NCBI GenBank assembly: GCA_052148715.1
Contig: JBKQHQ010000232.1
Location: forward strand, 1-57,960
From: JBKQHQ01 sp052148715
GTDB taxonomy: Bacteria; Pseudomonadota; Alphaproteobacteria; Rhizobiales; Xanthobacteraceae
Direction: 5' to 3'
DNA length: 57,960 nt
Every line of letters begins with the position of its first letter. Position 1 is the stretch's first letter. The position numbers and the translations under genes are program-made. The notes under the pieces were generated by a model, which saw only the letters and a program-made list of their open reading frames with translations, made no database searches and had not been told where the DNA came from. Positions 17,870 to 25,706 of the stretch are shown piece by piece.

Positions 17870-18088
17870 GTAGGGTGGGCAAAGGCGGCCCCGACGTTTC
17901 GATTGGCGCACAGCGCGTATTCCGCCGTGCCCACGCGACAAACGGATGACAGAGGACGGATCTGGTTTGCAGTATTTCAGTCATCCATCCTCCTTCGTTT
18001 GTCATCCGCTGTCTGTCGTCCGCGTGGGCTCGGCGGAACGGGCGCTTTGCCAAAGCTCTGGCGTCGCGGCCGCCTTAGCCCACCCTAC
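17870..18088. repeat. 219-bp imperfect palindrome (MITE-like) inside the gene cluster
   Basis: The ends are inverted copies matching at 20 of 21 bases (GTAGGGTGGGCAAAGGCGGCC at 17870-17890 against 18068-18088). Inner segments also pair: the CGCCGTGCCCACGCG stretch near 17922 with CGCGTGGGCTCGGCG near 18020, and CGGATGACA with TGTCATCCG. It carries no gene and resembles non-autonomous palindromic repeats recalled from Bradyrhizobium relatives. It separates the dikinase from the DUF3419 gene by 254 bases in an otherwise tightly packed array. Confidence 0.75.
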
Positions 18089-18104
18089 GGCGCTGCGATT
18101 TAAT

Positions 18105-19244
18105 ATGGACAAGGGCTTGCCACAGCAATTGAAACTAAATTCTGCATCGACGGCGGAGATCGCCGGCCGGGCGAGCTTTGCGGGCATTCGCTACGCTCAG
18201 CTTTGGGAGGACGCCGATGTCCTACTGCTCGGGCTCGACACCAAACCCGGCGCGACGCTGGTGTCCATTTGCTCGGCCGGCGACAATGCGCTCGCCATGC
18301 TCACGCTCGATCCGGCGCGGATCATCGTCGTGGATCTGTCGCCGGCACAAATCGAGTGCCTCCGCATTCGCATCGCGGCCATACGTCTGCTCGATCACGC
18401 GGCGTTTTTGGAGCTGATGGGATCGCGAGCGTCCAGCCGCCGCGGCCCGCTGCTTGAGCAGGTCGCCAAAACCCTGCCTGACGCATCGCAAGACTTTTGG
18501 GCGTCCCTTCGTGACGACGTGGTTGCGTATGGTCTCGGCGGGGTCGGCAAGTTCGAGCGCTATTTCCGCATCATGCGACGGTATCTGCTGCCGCTCGTGC
18601 ATCAGCGCGCGACCGTCGACGCGCTCTTGGTCGCGCGGGCGCGGCCGGAGCGGGAGCGCTTCCTGCGCGAACGCTGGAATACATGGCGCTGGCGCATCCT
18701 GCTGCGCGCTTTCTTCTCCCGCTTTGTCATGGGCCGGCTTGGGCGCGATCCGGCCTTCTTCGATCATGTCGAGGGCAGCCCCGCCGAGCACGTGGCGCGC
18801 CGCATCGTCCATGCGGCGGTCGATCTCGATCCCGCCGACAATCCGTATCTGCACTGGATTCTCACGGGCACGCACGGCGCCGCCCTGCCGCTGCCGTTTC
18901 GGGCGGAGCATTTCGAGACGATCCGCGGCAGACTCGATCGGCTGGATATCCGCAACTGCGCGCTGGAGACTTTCTGCTCGACCGGCGAGAAGGCGGATGG
19001 GTTCAATCTTTCGGACATTTTCGAGTACATGAGTGCCGAAGCGTTCGCGGCCGTCTACGGGGCTCTGATCGGCGCCGCGCGCCCGGGCGCGCGGCTCGTT
19101 TATTGGAACATGATGGTGCCGCGGCGGGGGACGCTTGCTTTCGCTCCGCGCGTCCGCCGCGTGTTGGACGCGGAGGCGCGCGGCAAGGCCGTGGACAAAG
19201 CCTTCTTCTATTCGGATTTTGTGGTCGAGGAGGTTTTGGCGTGA
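18105..19244 (+). CDS. DUF3419 family protein, BtaA-like aminocarboxypropyl transferase
   Basis: 379 residues from ATG 18105. The family includes BtaA, which moves the 3-amino-3-carboxypropyl group of S-adenosylmethionine onto diacylglycerol, the first step of betaine-lipid synthesis. Family features: Tyr-Ala-Gln-Leu-Trp-Glu-Asp near residue 33, a SAM-type Ile-Cys-Ser-Ala-Gly-Asp-Asn motif, Ile-Val-Val-Asp-Leu-Ser-Pro-Ala-Gln acidic strand, the Gly-Val-Gly-Lys-Phe-Glu-Arg-Tyr-Phe block, and a C-terminal Arg-Leu-Val-Tyr-Trp-Asn-Met-Met. The methyltransferase partner BtaB that would make the trimethylated headgroup is absent from the window. The next gene starts within its stop codon (GTGA overlap at 19241), so translational coupling is expected. 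Confidence 0.85.
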   Translation: MDKGLPQQLKLNSASTAEIAGRASFAGIRYAQLWEDADVLLLGLDTKPGATLVSICSAGDNALAMLTLDPARIIVVDLSPAQIECLRIRIAAIRLLDHAAFLELMGSRASSRRGPLLEQVAKTLPDASQDFWASLRDDVVAYGLGGVGKFERYFRIMRRYLLPLVHQRATVDALLVARARPERERFLRERWNTWRWRILLRAFFSRFVMGRLGRDPAFFDHVEGSPAEHVARRIVHAAVDLDPADNPYLHWILTGTHGAALPLPFRAEHFETIRGRLDRLDIRNCALETFCSTGEKADGFNLSDIFEYMSAEAFAAVYGALIGAARPGARLVYWNMMVPRRGTLAFAPRVRRVLDAEARGKAVDKAFFYSDFVVEEVLA

Positions 19245-20542
19245 ACGTCGCGCTGCAATTCGGCCTGATCGCGGCTTCGATCGCGCTGCTGCTCGGGATC
19301 ATGGCGGCCGTGCGCGCGCTTGCGCGCCGCTACGGGTGGTCGCCGGAGCTGCAACGCAAATGTATTCACCTCGCGACGGGCGCCTATGCGTTGACGCTGC
19401 CGCTGACGTTCCAGGCCACGTGGCCGGTGCTGGTCCTGGTCGCGCTCTCGCTGGCCGTTATGCTGGTGTTGCGTCTGCCGCGCTTTGCCAAGGACGGCTT
19501 GGGCTCGGCGCTCCATAGCGTCGAGCGCGAATCCTACGGCGAATTACTGCTCGCCGTGGCGGTCGGCTTTGTTTTTTTCCAATCGACCGGAAGGCCGGTG
19601 CTCTACGTCTTGCCGATTGCCGTGCTGACGCTGTCGGATGCAGCCGCAGCGCTGACCGGCACGCACTACGGCAAGCGATTCTTTGCGGTCGAGGCCGGGA
19701 CCAAAAGCCATGAAGGGGTAGCGATGTTCTTCTTGGTGACGTGGATCGTCGCCATGGTCTTGCTGCTGCTGATGACCGACATCGAGCGCGTCAATGTCAT
19801 CCTGCTCTCGCTCATGATCGCTGCGTTCGGCGCCTTGGTGGAAGCCAATTCCTGGCGTGGTCTTGATAATCTGTTCGTCCCGGTCGGCATTCACCTGTTT
19901 CTGGCGACCCATTTGCAGACGCCGCCATCGCAATTGCTGTTGCTGGCCTTCGTCTTCGTCGCGATCCTGATGGTCATGCTATCGCAGGCACCGCGGTTGG
20001 GCCTCTCGGCGCACGCGGCGCGCGGCTATACGGTTTTGGTATTTCTCATTTGCGCGGTGACCGCGCCGCACAACGTCATTCTGCCAATAACGGCCGTGCT
20101 GGCCCACCTCCTGGCGCGCGAGATGCGCCCCACCCCGAGTCTCTATCCGGATCTTGATTTCCTCGCCGCCATCGCCGGCGTTGCTTTGTTCTGGCTTTTC
20201 ATCGGCGAATATACCCAGAAGAACGCCCTCAACGTCTACAATCTGACCTTCGCCGGATCGGCGCTCGTGTTCTTGACGGTAGCGGCCGGTCGCAGAGTTT
20301 TTATAGCCGGGATGGCCGCGGCACTGCTCTTTGCCGGGATTCTTGAGATTGCCGAGTGGAACTCCGCCCCGGCGCAATGGCAGGGCATTCTGTGGCCGTG
20401 GGTTGCGGCAAGCCTGGCCGTTTGCCTTTGCATCCCGGCGCTATGGCCGCACTTTCTCGATCGCCACCGAAGCGTTCGGACCGTTGCCTTGGCGCTGCCG
20501 GTGCCACTCGCACTGTTCGTCACGAGGGCCATCCTTTTATGA
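19241..20542 (+). CDS. Polytopic membrane kinase-like protein, DGK1/VTE5 (SEC59) type N-terminal half
   Basis: 433 residues from GTG 19241, overlapping the preceding stop by 4 bases. There are about twelve hydrophobic segments. The first half has the features of the CTP-dependent dolichol/phytol/diacylglycerol kinase family: Arg-Lys-Cys-Ile-His-Leu-Ala-Thr-Gly near residue 40, Thr-Leu-Ser-Asp-Ala-Ala-Ala-Ala-Leu-Thr-Gly, Gly-Thr-Lys-Ser-His-Glu-Gly, and Glu-Ala-Asn-Ser-Trp-Arg-Gly-Leu-Asp-Asn. Such enzymes phosphorylate lipid alcohols in the membrane. The second half (~220-433) is a further membrane domain without a family I know. Annotation pipelines may call it phosphatidate cytidylyltransferase-like. 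It overlaps the next gene by ATGA (20539-20542). Confidence 0.78.
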   Translation: MNVALQFGLIAASIALLLGIMAAVRALARRYGWSPELQRKCIHLATGAYALTLPLTFQATWPVLVLVALSLAVMLVLRLPRFAKDGLGSALHSVERESYGELLLAVAVGFVFFQSTGRPVLYVLPIAVLTLSDAAAALTGTHYGKRFFAVEAGTKSHEGVAMFFLVTWIVAMVLLLLMTDIERVNVILLSLMIAAFGALVEANSWRGLDNLFVPVGIHLFLATHLQTPPSQLLLLAFVFVAILMVMLSQAPRLGLSAHAARGYTVLVFLICAVTAPHNVILPITAVLAHLLAREMRPTPSLYPDLDFLAAIAGVALFWLFIGEYTQKNALNVYNLTFAGSALVFLTVAAGRRVFIAGMAAALLFAGILEIAEWNSAPAQWQGILWPWVAASLAVCLCIPALWPHFLDRHRSVRTVALALPVPLALFVTRAILL

Positions 20543-21393
20543 AAACCGATCCGCAAAGCATTGGCGTCGACGGAGCTCAATGCCGCCTCTATCGGGATGC
20601 GCCGTCATGGGATGGATGCAAGACCGCGGCCGTCGGCGGCTTCCAATGTGAAAGTCCCGCGTCCGGCGTAGCGCTGCTAGGGCGGGCGGCCGAGGTGCTT
20701 CGTTCCGAAGGTTTTGCGGCGCTCCTTGGTCCGATGGAAGGAGATACGTGGCACAGTTATCGCCTCATCACCGAGACCGACGGGTCGCCGCCTTTCCTGC
20801 TGGAGCCCGTAAGCGGACCGAATGACAAAGCAGCCTTCGAGGCGGCCGGCTTTGTGCCTGTATCTGATTACGTCTCGACGCGAGCGCGGCTCGACGACGC
20901 CATCGGCTCGGCGGCTCCGGTCCATCTCGACGGCGTGACGGTTTCCGCCTGGGACGGACGGGACACTGACGTGCTCATCGGCAAACTCTTCGACATGTCG
21001 ACGACGAGCTTCGGCGCCCGGGCCTTTTTCAAGCCGATCGACAAAGCGGATTTTCTAAAGCTCTACGAGCCCGTCCTGCCGTTACTCGATCCGCGGCTCG
21101 TGCTGTTCGCGCGTGAGGAAGGAGGCGGTCTTGTCGGCTTTCTCTTCGGCCTCGCCAACCGGCTCGAAGGCGAGCAGGCGCGCAGCGTGATCCTCAAGAC
21201 CTATGCGAGCGCCCAACACGGCGTCGGGCACCTCCTTGCCGACACATTCCATCGCGTCGCGCGTGATCTTGGCTTCATCGACGTTATTCACGCCCTCATG
21301 CACGTGGACAACCTCTCGCTCGATCGCAGCCGCCAGCACGCGGCACGCATCTTCCGCCGTTATGCCCTGATGGGCCGGCGTCTGACACCCTGA
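20539..21393 (+). CDS. GNAT-like acyltransferase
   Basis: 284 residues from ATG 20539, overlapping the previous stop by four bases. The N-terminal half (Gly-Gly-Phe-Gln-Cys-Glu, Leu-Leu-Gly-Arg-Ala-Ala-Glu-Val-Leu) and the C-terminal half (Gly-Gly-Leu-Val-Gly-Phe-Leu-Phe-Gly, Lys-Thr-Tyr-Ala-Ser, Gly-Val-Gly-His-Leu-Leu-Ala-Asp near residue 225) look like two GNAT-fold units. The second has the acyl-CoA pyrophosphate-binding pattern and a late Ala-Leu-Met-His-Val-Asp-Asn strand. It probably transfers an acyl group from a CoA or carrier thioester to an amine or hydroxyl. The neighbouring DUF3419 enzyme would create an amine, a candidate acceptor. The AMP-ligase gene follows after 3 bases. Confidence 0.72.
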   Translation: MKTDPQSIGVDGAQCRLYRDAPSWDGCKTAAVGGFQCESPASGVALLGRAAEVLRSEGFAALLGPMEGDTWHSYRLITETDGSPPFLLEPVSGPNDKAAFEAAGFVPVSDYVSTRARLDDAIGSAAPVHLDGVTVSAWDGRDTDVLIGKLFDMSTTSFGARAFFKPIDKADFLKLYEPVLPLLDPRLVLFAREEGGGLVGFLFGLANRLEGEQARSVILKTYASAQHGVGHLLADTFHRVARDLGFIDVIHALMHVDNLSLDRSRQHAARIFRRYALMGRRLTP

Positions 21394-21396
21394 TCG

Positions 21397-22836
21397 ATGA
21401 ACCTCCTGCACCCCTTTTTTACCGGAGCGGGGGCGCGGAGCACGCGAGCGGCCATTATCGAAGCCGATGGCGCGAGCGTGAGCTTTGTCGATCTCGTGCG
21501 GCTCAGCGGGCAACTCGCGGCGGCCTGGCGGGGCAGGGGCGTGGCCCCCGGCGATCGCGTTCTTCTGGCGATGCCGCTCGGCATCCTGCTGTATGCGAGC
21601 GTCCTGGCGCTATGGCGGCTTGGCGCGGTCATCGTTTTTCCGGAACCAGCGCTCGGCCTCAAGGGCTTGCGCCATGCCGTCGTCGCCACCAAACCGAAAG
21701 CGTTTCTGGCGAGCGGCGCCTTTCGCGCGCTACGCTTCATCTGCCCGGAGCTCTGGAGCGTTTCGCTCGTGATCGCGCCGGAGCGCGGCGGCGTCGCGTC
21801 GGATATAATCGAGCCGGTCGGCGCCGATCATCCGGCGCTGATCTCCTTCACCAGCGGCTCGACCGGCCGGCCCAAGGCGATCGTGCGCAATCACGGTTTT
21901 CTTGCGCATCAGAACGCCTGCCTCGCCACTCTCCTGAAACCCAACCGTGATGACGAGACCGACCTCGTCGCTTTCCCGGTTTTCGTTCTGGCGAATCTGG
22001 GCTTTGGCATAACCTCGGTGCTGCCGAACTGGAATCTGCGCCGCCAGGAGACCGCCGATGCCGCGCGCATCGCCGCGCATGTCGCAACCCATGCGGTGAC
22101 CCGCATCCTCGCGCCGCCCTCGATCTGCGAGAAGCTGGCGAGCGGTCCGACGCTGGATCACCTCGACGCCGTCTTCACCGGCGGCGGGCCGGTGTTTCCC
22201 GACCTCCTGGCGCGCTTGGCCGAGAAAGCGCCGCGTGCCGATATCGTGTCCGTGTACGGTTCGACCGAGGCGGAGCCCATTGCGTATCAGCATCTGCGCG
22301 ATGTTACTGCCGCGGACTGGCAGGCCATGCGGGGCGGCGCCGGGTTACTCGCCGGGCGTCCGATCGCCGAGATCGAACTGAAAATCGCCAACGACGAAAT
22401 CATCGTCACCGGCGAACACGTGAACAAGGGCTACCTCGACCCGGCCGACAATCTGACGACCAAGCTCGTGCAAGACGGCAAGACCTGGCACCGCACCGGC
22501 GACGCCGGGCGCGTGGACGAGAGCGGCAGGCTATGGTTGCTCGGCCGCCTCGACGGGCGCGCCGGAAATTTCTTCCCGTTCAGCATCGAGGCCGCGGCGC
22601 GTTTCTGGCCGGGGGTGCGACGGGCGGCGCTGGTCGCGATTGATCAGAAGCCGCTGCTCGCCATCGAGGGCGACGCCGGCGCATTGGCGCAGTGGCAGCG
22701 ACAGGCGGACCGTTTCGGCGGCCTTTACGTCGTCGCCGTCAAAACCATACCGCTCGACCGGCGGCACCGATCCAAGGTCGACTACCCGGCGCTGATGCAA
22801 ATGGTGCACAGCGAAGGAGGCCTGCGGGCGCCTTGA
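21397..22836 (+). CDS. AMP-forming acyl/aryl acid ligase (adenylate-forming family)
   Basis: 479 residues from ATG 21397. The ATP/AMP loop Phe-Thr-Ser-Gly-Ser-Thr-Gly-Arg-Pro-Lys (151-160), the Val-Tyr-Gly-Ser-Thr-Glu-Ala-Glu motif, His-Arg-Thr-Gly-Asp (Asp of the adenylate site) and a C-terminal Arg-Ser-Lys-Val-Asp-Tyr with the expected catalytic lysine place it in the acyl-CoA synthetase/luciferase superfamily. It activates a carboxylic acid as acyl-AMP and then passes it to CoA, a carrier or an amine. It is short for a fatty acyl-CoA ligase (usually 500-600), with a trimmed C-terminal domain. Its last ~190 bases recur, diverged, at 23861-24055 on the far side of an inserted gene, so this 3' end may not be the ancestral one. 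Confidence 0.85.
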   Translation: MNLLHPFFTGAGARSTRAAIIEADGASVSFVDLVRLSGQLAAAWRGRGVAPGDRVLLAMPLGILLYASVLALWRLGAVIVFPEPALGLKGLRHAVVATKPKAFLASGAFRALRFICPELWSVSLVIAPERGGVASDIIEPVGADHPALISFTSGSTGRPKAIVRNHGFLAHQNACLATLLKPNRDDETDLVAFPVFVLANLGFGITSVLPNWNLRRQETADAARIAAHVATHAVTRILAPPSICEKLASGPTLDHLDAVFTGGGPVFPDLLARLAEKAPRADIVSVYGSTEAEPIAYQHLRDVTAADWQAMRGGAGLLAGRPIAEIELKIANDEIIVTGEHVNKGYLDPADNLTTKLVQDGKTWHRTGDAGRVDESGRLWLLGRLDGRAGNFFPFSIEAAARFWPGVRRAALVAIDQKPLLAIEGDAGALAQWQRQADRFGGLYVVAVKTIPLDRRHRSKVDYPALMQMVHSEGGLRAP

Positions 22837-22855
22837 TAAGTCATCGGGGTGTCAC
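22663..22855 (+). repeat. Copy A of a duplicated ligase 3' end
   Basis: Bases 22663-22855, ending just past the ligase stop, are repeated in direct orientation at 23861-24055. By eye the coding part matches at about 127 of 144 bases, and the match continues past the stop (TAAGTCATCGG...GTCAC). The two copies bracket a ~1-kb segment of different composition holding one gene. Confidence 0.85.
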
Positions 22856-22882
22856 TTGTTGCACGCAGTTACGTAGTGACCA

Positions 22883-23560
22883 TCATCTCTGGCCGAGGCC
22901 GCTAGCCGCAATAAGGTCCGACACGCCCTCAATCATCCTCTTTACATCGCCGACGGTAACGTCAGCCGGGTCCTTAAAATCGCCGTGATCAACCTTATTT
23001 CGTAGCTTTCCCCATGCTTCGATATTGCCAAACTGTACTTTATCGAAATGTCTTGATTTGTAGAGCTCTGTATTCAGCTTCGTGATGGAACTGTCGCCAG
23101 TCCAAGAAACTTTATGCTTCTTGCAGAGCTGTCGAAGAGTATCCTCAAGGACAGCGCCGGAAATTGCCGCTGCGGGAAGGTGATACCCTTGTTTGAGCAA
23201 ATACGAGGCCATGCTTAGCAAATCAGCAAAGACCTCGGCGGCCACCAGTCCACCGAGATCGCTAAGCATGCCCGACTCTAAGTCATCAGTGGCAGCGTGA
23301 AGTATGCCGATGCATGCACGGAGGTTTAGCGGCTCGCCACTCATGTGGCTGTCAACAAGTATTTTGAATGATTGATAATGTGGGCTGGACTCGGAGCAAA
23401 CGACTTGGATCGTCTGAAGTGCCGAAATTAATGAGCGCCATACCTCATCTTCTCCCAGAACGATTGAGCCGCCCTTCGATTGGGCCTTTTCCACGAATCC
23501 GTCGAACGATTTCACAAGCTCGTCAAAGCGGTGGACGACTTTGTCTATAGCACTTGCCAT
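22883..23560 (-). CDS. HEPN-like protein (RX4H motif), foreign cassette
   Basis: 225 residues from ATG 23560, with GGAGGG five bases upstream. The C-terminal ~110 residues are alpha-helical and end in Lys-Leu-Arg-Asn-Lys-Val-Asp-His-Gly-Asp-Phe. Arg187-x4-His192 fits the RX4-6H motif of HEPN ribonucleases and of HEPN-like domains in abortive-infection proteins. The N-terminal half is helical and acidic, with no motif I recognise. Codon use is much richer in A and T than the surrounding operon, the gene is on the opposite strand to it, and it is bracketed by direct repeats, so it has been acquired. No nucleotidyltransferase (MNT) antitoxin partner is visible. A phage-defence or toxin role is inferred; some DUF4145-like HEPN proteins have unknown roles. 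Confidence 0.7.
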   Translation of the reverse strand: MASAIDKVVHRFDELVKSFDGFVEKAQSKGGSIVLGEDEVWRSLISALQTIQVVCSESSPHYQSFKILVDSHMSGEPLNLRACIGILHAATDDLESGMLSDLGGLVAAEVFADLLSMASYLLKQGYHLPAAAISGAVLEDTLRQLCKKHKVSWTGDSSITKLNTELYKSRHFDKVQFGNIEAWGKLRNKVDHGDFKDPADVTVGDVKRMIEGVSDLIAASGLGQR

Positions 23561-23860
23561 TTGGTCCCTCCATGTCAGGCAAGAATGATCGACAGGTTTT
23601 CGCGCATTTTCCTTCAGTTTCGCGGATATCTAAAAGACTAAGAAAACAGAAGTTCGATAATCGATAACTCGAGATTGATTGTCCACTGGGTCACCAGAAA
23701 AACTGTGTGAGGTTCGCCACACAGAGTAAAGAATAATACATGACGGTGCCCTATCGACGGGTGACATATTTCAGGTTGACGAGGCGAGAGCCACTGCATG
23801 CACGCGGAAGGGCAGACCGCTGGTTGTATGGCACATCGACCATGTGCCGAGCAACTTTTC
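23561..23860. other. AT-rich non-coding part of the inserted cassette
   Basis: This is the upstream region of the HEPN-like gene. Its first 150 bases are much more AT-rich than the surroundings and should hold the promoter. No open frame with recognisable content was found. The junction with the second ligase fragment lies at about 23861. Confidence 0.5.
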
Positions 23861-24055
23861 ATCGAGGGCGATGCTGCCGGCTTGCCGCACTGGCAGCGAC
23901 AGGCCGACCGTTTCGGCGGTCTTCACGTCGTCACCGTCAAGGCCATACCGCTCGATCGGCGGCACCGATCCAAGGTCGACTACCCGGCGCTGACGCGCAT
24001 GGTGCGCCGCGACCTAAGTGCCAAGGCGCCTCGCTAAGTCATCGGCTCGTCACCT
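23861..24055 (+). pseudogene. Copy B: detached 3' end of the AMP-ligase gene
   Basis: Encodes about 58 C-terminal residues of an AMP-forming ligase (Gly-Asp-Ala-Ala-Gly-Leu-Pro-His-Trp-Gln-Arg-Gln then Asp-Arg-Arg-His-Arg-Ser-Lys-Val-Asp-Tyr), in the phase that would continue the upstream ligase, stopping at TAA 24037. About 39 of 48 comparable residues match copy A. It sits 90 bases before the acyltransferase gene, where the ligase's own 3' end would be expected if nothing had been inserted. It has no proper start of its own. Copy A is therefore probably the incoming version and copy B the displaced original tail. Confidence 0.8.
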
Positions 24056-24145
24056 ATTCCTCATCACCCTGTAATGCGGCCGTGGCAGGAGCCGGGCAAC
24101 GGGTGAGAGCCCGCGACGAAGCTTGACGCCATCCTCGTCGCGCCC

Positions 24146-24931
24146 ATGACCGAGCTGATGCCGCTGCAGGCGACCCCGGTGGTTTGGGAGCCCCCGACCA
24201 GGCGGGAAATCTTGCGCTGGCCGTTGCCTTATCAGGGCTTGGGCGACCGCTGGCTGACGCGCGGCCTTGCCTTGCTGGCGCGGCGTCAGGTGCTCGCGGT
24301 CTATGGGCTGGAGCATGTGCGGCCGGCTCAGGATCCCTTCATTCTGGCCGTCAATCACAGCACGCGGCGCGAGGCGCTGCTGGTGCCGGCGGTGCTGGTC
24401 ATGCATCGGGGCGGGCGGCTCATCCATTTTTTGGCCGACTGGAATTTTCGGCTGATACCGGGCGTCGGGCTCCTCTACCGGCGGGGAGGGGCCATCACGG
24501 TGACGCGCAAGTCGGCTCGCCCGCGCATTCTAAACGTCTTCAAGTCGCTCTACGTCCATCCGTTGCCGGCGCTCGAACGCGCCCGCGCGCATTTGGCGAT
24601 GGGGCGCGCGGTCGGCGTTTTTCCGGAGGGGACGGTCAACCGCGATCCCGCGAGGCTGTTGCCGGGGCGCATGGGCGCGGCGCGCCTGTCGCTGGAAACG
24701 GGTGTGCCGGTCGTGCCGGTGGGCATTCGTTTCCGCGCCGGCGCACCAGGACGTCCGTTTGCCGACCGCGCGGCGATGGAAATCCACATCGGGGCGCCGC
24801 TGCAACCGCCAAGCTCGGCCGCCGACGCCGTCGCGGTCACCGAGGTGCAGGCGTGGCATGCGGCAATCATGCGTGAGATCGGGCGCCTCTCAGGCAAAGC
24901 CTGGGATCGTCCTAAATGGGGAGAGGTGTGA
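24146..24931 (+). CDS. PlsC-type lysophospholipid / glycerolipid acyltransferase
   Basis: 261 residues from ATG 24146 (Met-5 at 24158 is an alternative). The acyltransferase block I reads Asn-His-Ser-Thr-Arg-Arg-Glu: His71 is present, but the usual aspartate of HX4D is glutamate (Glu76). The Phe-Pro-Glu-Gly-Thr-Val-Asn block III near residue 163 is intact, and Val-Pro-Val-Val-Pro-Val-Gly-Ile follows. Such enzymes acylate a free hydroxyl of a glycerolipid or similar at the membrane. It sits in the same direction as the lipid-type genes upstream and overlaps the following GNAT gene (TGATG), so they form one operon. Confidence 0.82.
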   Translation: MTELMPLQATPVVWEPPTRREILRWPLPYQGLGDRWLTRGLALLARRQVLAVYGLEHVRPAQDPFILAVNHSTRREALLVPAVLVMHRGGRLIHFLADWNFRLIPGVGLLYRRGGAITVTRKSARPRILNVFKSLYVHPLPALERARAHLAMGRAVGVFPEGTVNRDPARLLPGRMGAARLSLETGVPVVPVGIRFRAGAPGRPFADRAAMEIHIGAPLQPPSSAADAVAVTEVQAWHAAIMREIGRLSGKAWDRPKWGEV

Positions 24932-25587
24932 TGCGCAACGATGCGGGTGTGACGGCGCGGCGCGTAACTGATGAGGCGGACCGCCGCGCCGTCATTGAGG
25001 TGCTGCGGGCGACCTATCACCGAGAGAAGCGTTGGGTCGTTGATCCTGAGACGCAGGCGCCGCCGGACGATCTCACCAGGCGCGCCGTCGCCTGGTTCAT
25101 CGTGCACGTCGATTCCCATCCGGCGGGCGTGCTGCGGGTCCTCTTCGACCCGCCGCTCGCACAGTACGCCAAATACGGTTTCAAGGTCCTCGATGCTTCG
25201 CTGCGGGTGGAGGAATTCGTGCGCCATAACCGCGTCGCCGAGATCGGGCGCTTCGCCGTATTGCCGCGGTATCGGGGCCGCATCATGGTGGCTGCGGCTT
25301 TGATGCGCGCCGCCGCCGAGGAGACGGTGGCGCGCGGCTACACCCACTTCGTGACCGACGTGTTTGAGGACGACCCGCATTCGCCCTACGGTTTCCATAC
25401 CCGCGTCATGGGCTTCAGTCCGGTGGCGACGCACGACACCGGCGAGCTCCATTGCCGCAGCCGGCGCATCACCCTGGTGCTCGACCTCAAGGCCGCCTAC
25501 CGGCGCCTGAAGGCGCGCGGCAGCTGGCTCTTCCGCTATCTCACCGGTCATTGGACCATCGCGTTGCACCGGCGCCTGGTGGCCTGA
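24931..25587 (+). CDS. GNAT family N-acyltransferase
   Basis: 218 residues from ATG 24931, one base overlapping the preceding stop. The layout fits a GNAT domain: Ala-Val-Ile-Glu-Val-Leu-Arg helix, Ala-Gly-Val-Leu-Arg-Val-Leu strand, Ala-Glu-Ile-Gly-Arg-Phe-Ala-Val-Leu-Pro-Arg-Tyr-Arg-Gly-Arg (acyl-CoA-binding motif region, ~105-120) and a Thr-His-Phe-Val-Thr-Asp strand. The Arg-Phe-Ala-Val-Leu-Pro pattern recalls N-acyl amino-acid and acyl-homoserine-lactone-type synthases, which use long acyl donors, and may fit amide formation on a lipid headgroup. A basic C-terminal tail (Lys-Ala-Arg-Gly-Ser-Trp-Leu-Phe-Arg) could contact the membrane. Confidence 0.75.
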   Translation: MRNDAGVTARRVTDEADRRAVIEVLRATYHREKRWVVDPETQAPPDDLTRRAVAWFIVHVDSHPAGVLRVLFDPPLAQYAKYGFKVLDASLRVEEFVRHNRVAEIGRFAVLPRYRGRIMVAAALMRAAAEETVARGYTHFVTDVFEDDPHSPYGFHTRVMGFSPVATHDTGELHCRSRRITLVLDLKAAYRRLKARGSWLFRYLTGHWTIALHRRLVA

Positions 25588-25706
25588 GCCGATATTGATA
25601 CCGCCTATGCGCGGCGGTTATGAAAATCTAAACGAACGCCGAGACATAAGGAGGGTTGGCAGGGCGGAAGCTTTGCGACGGGTGCGTCCGTTCGATTGGG
25701 CCGGTC

